Shown: positions 13,690-14,357 of the stretch, piece by piece | Position numbering within the stretch: the stretch's first letter is position 1 | Layout of the letters: the number at the start of each line of letters is the position of its first letter | NCBI GenBank assembly: GCA_001587675.1 | Contig: LNGD01000030.1 | Location: 1-14,357 of the forward strand | From: Candidatus Methanofastidiosum methylothiophilum | GTDB lineage: Archaea; Methanobacteriota_B; Thermococci; Methanofastidiosales; Methanofastidiosaceae | Length of the DNA stretch: 14,357 bases | Direction: 5' to 3' | Notes under the pieces: model-generated | Told to the model about the DNA's origin: nothing | Database searches by the model: none | The model's input: the letters and a program-made list of their open reading frames with translations, nothing else | Translations under genes and position numbers: made by a program

Positions 13690-14235
13690 ATGATTGATCT
13701 TGGTGATGTTAAGAAATTAAGGAAAAAGTTTGGAATTACTCAAAATGAACTGGCAATAAAGGCCGGAGTTACTCAAGCTTATATCGCTAAATTAGAAAAC
13801 AAACAAATTGATCCTAAATTATCCACTTTCAACAAAATCCTTAATGCTTTAGAAGAGTTAAGAGCACGAATGAAGAAAATAGAAGAAGTAATGGTATCCC
13901 CTGTAATATTTGTAGGTCCAAAGGATAAAGTTACTGAAGCAATTACCATTATGGCAAAGTATAATATTTCACAACTGCCAGTATTAAGTAATGGTACTCC
14001 AGTTGGAAGTCTTTCTGAAAAATCTGTTGTAAAAAAACTTGGAATAGGGAAAATTTGTGAGAGCCCCGATTTAACTGTATATGAAATAATGGACGAAAGT
14101 TTTCCAGTTATTTCTAAAGAACAAAGTTTTGTTGAAGTTTACACTTTATTAAAAGAAAATCAAGCTGTTTTAATTGAAGAGAAGGGAAAAGTAGTAGGTA
14201 TTATCACAAGAGCAGACATTCTTGACAAAATTTAA
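13690..14235 (+). CDS. HTH (XRE-type) transcriptional regulator with paired CBS domains
   Basis: The 181-residue protein starts with a lambda-repressor-like helix-turn-helix at about residues 7-58: LRKKFGITQNELAIKAGVTQ forms helices 1-3, and YIAKLENKQIDPK is a typical XRE recognition segment. Two CBS motifs follow, at about 68-115 (MVSPVIFVGP...LPVLSNGTPVGSLS) and 133-181 (IMDESFPVIS...VGIITRADIL). A CBS pair usually binds adenine nucleotides or S-adenosyl compounds, so this is probably an energy- or nucleotide-sensing regulator. This HTH-CBS layout is common in Euryarchaeota. Co-transcription with prs suggests that it senses or controls nucleotide metabolism; that is inference, and the target genes are unknown. 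Confidence 0.9.
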   Translation: MIDLGDVKKLRKKFGITQNELAIKAGVTQAYIAKLENKQIDPKLSTFNKILNALEELRARMKKIEEVMVSPVIFVGPKDKVTEAITIMAKYNISQLPVLSNGTPVGSLSEKSVVKKLGIGKICESPDLTVYEIMDESFPVISKEQSFVEVYTLLKENQAVLIEEKGKVVGIITRADILDKI

Positions 14236-14240
14236 TCATT

Positions 14241-14276
14241 ATTTGTTTTATCCTTTATTATTTCCGTTTTCTTTCA
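14241..14276 (+). terminator. T-rich terminator of the prs operon
   Basis: Several T runs (T4 at 14246-14249, T3 and T4 further on) follow the HTH-CBS stop within about 40 bases, in a pyrimidine-rich stretch typical of archaeal termination. It lies opposite the minus-strand mini-ORF. Confidence 0.4.
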
Positions 14277-14277
14277 T
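14248..14277 (-). CDS. Nine-codon mini-ORF with a strong SD
   Basis: The minus strand reads GGGGAG, then 8 bases, then an ATG at 14277 followed by KENGNNKG and a TAA. The SD is much better than chance and well placed, but nine codons are too few to claim a protein. It follows the partial gene at 14296-14357 by 18 bases. It could be a leader-type peptide, or the start of a gene broken by a stop or a sequencing error. Confidence 0.2.
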   Translation of the reverse strand: MKENGNNKG

Positions 14278-14295
14278 TAAAAAATCTCCCCAAAT

Positions 14296-14357
14296 TTATT
14301 GCTTTTCTGGAAAACTAATGCCAGGTTCTAGCTTCCTGTAAAATGCCTTTTCAGGGG
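14296..14357 (-). CDS. C-terminal end of an unidentified convergent gene (partial)
   Basis: A minus-strand frame entering from the window edge ends PEKAFYRKLEPGISFPEKQ, then TAA at 14296-14298. The amino-acid mix and the SD-led frame after it look like real coding sequence, but 19 residues are too few for me to recognise the family. It converges on the HTH-CBS gene. Confidence 0.4.
   Translation of the reverse strand, partial: PEKAFYRKLEPGISFPEKQ

Noticed and set aside
1..14357. CRISPR arrays, tRNA or rRNA genes
   Set aside because: I saw no regularly spaced repeats and no tRNA- or rRNA-like sequence by reading; no covariance search could be run.

Overview
The window looks like chromosomal DNA of an AT-rich euryarchaeon. 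The strongest marker is the adjacent gatD-gatE pair, the Archaea-only glutamyl-tRNA(Gln) amidotransferase. Others are a membrane-anchored LonB-type Lon protease, a two-subunit ADP-forming acyl-CoA synthetase (the energy-conserving acetate enzyme of Archaea), a short archaeal PRPP synthetase, an HTH-CBS regulator, TATA-like boxes about 25 bases before starts, and Shine-Dalgarno (SD) sites matching the archaeal GGTGAT/GAGGTGAT consensus. Gene content resembles Thermococci and related lineages such as Methanofastidiosa, but this placement is only an inference from memory of gene content.

Layout. 1-367: the last 48 codons of an IS transposase, GC-richer than its surroundings, then three closely spaced palindromes and a promoter with a possible operator. 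368-1711 (+): a CoA-disulfide reductase/NADH oxidase-like flavoprotein. 1797-3340 (+): two coupled membrane-anchored transglutaminase-fold proteins. The second has a full Cys-His-Asp triad; the first has lost all three residues. 3343-5367 (-): ADP-forming acyl-CoA synthetase, alpha then beta. The alpha C-terminus appears frameshifted or partly deleted, and beta probably starts at a CTG codon. 5452-8602 (-): gatD then gatE, overlapping by 11 bases. 8688-9935 (-): glutamate dehydrogenase. 10137-12716 (-): lonB followed by a metallo-beta-lactamase-fold hydrolase. 12831-14235 (+): PRPP synthetase and an HTH-CBS protein, divergent from lonB. 14236-14357: a T-rich terminator region, a 9-codon mini-ORF and the end of an unidentified convergent gene.

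Most genes are housekeeping: glutamate metabolism (glutamate dehydrogenase), Gln-tRNA formation (GatDE), ATP from acyl-CoA (ACD), membrane proteolysis (LonB) and PRPP supply. I do not see a clear new defence or mobile system. The items most worth a second look are the active/inactive transglutaminase pair, the broken alpha-subunit tail, the probable CTG start and the palindrome cluster beside the IS remnant.
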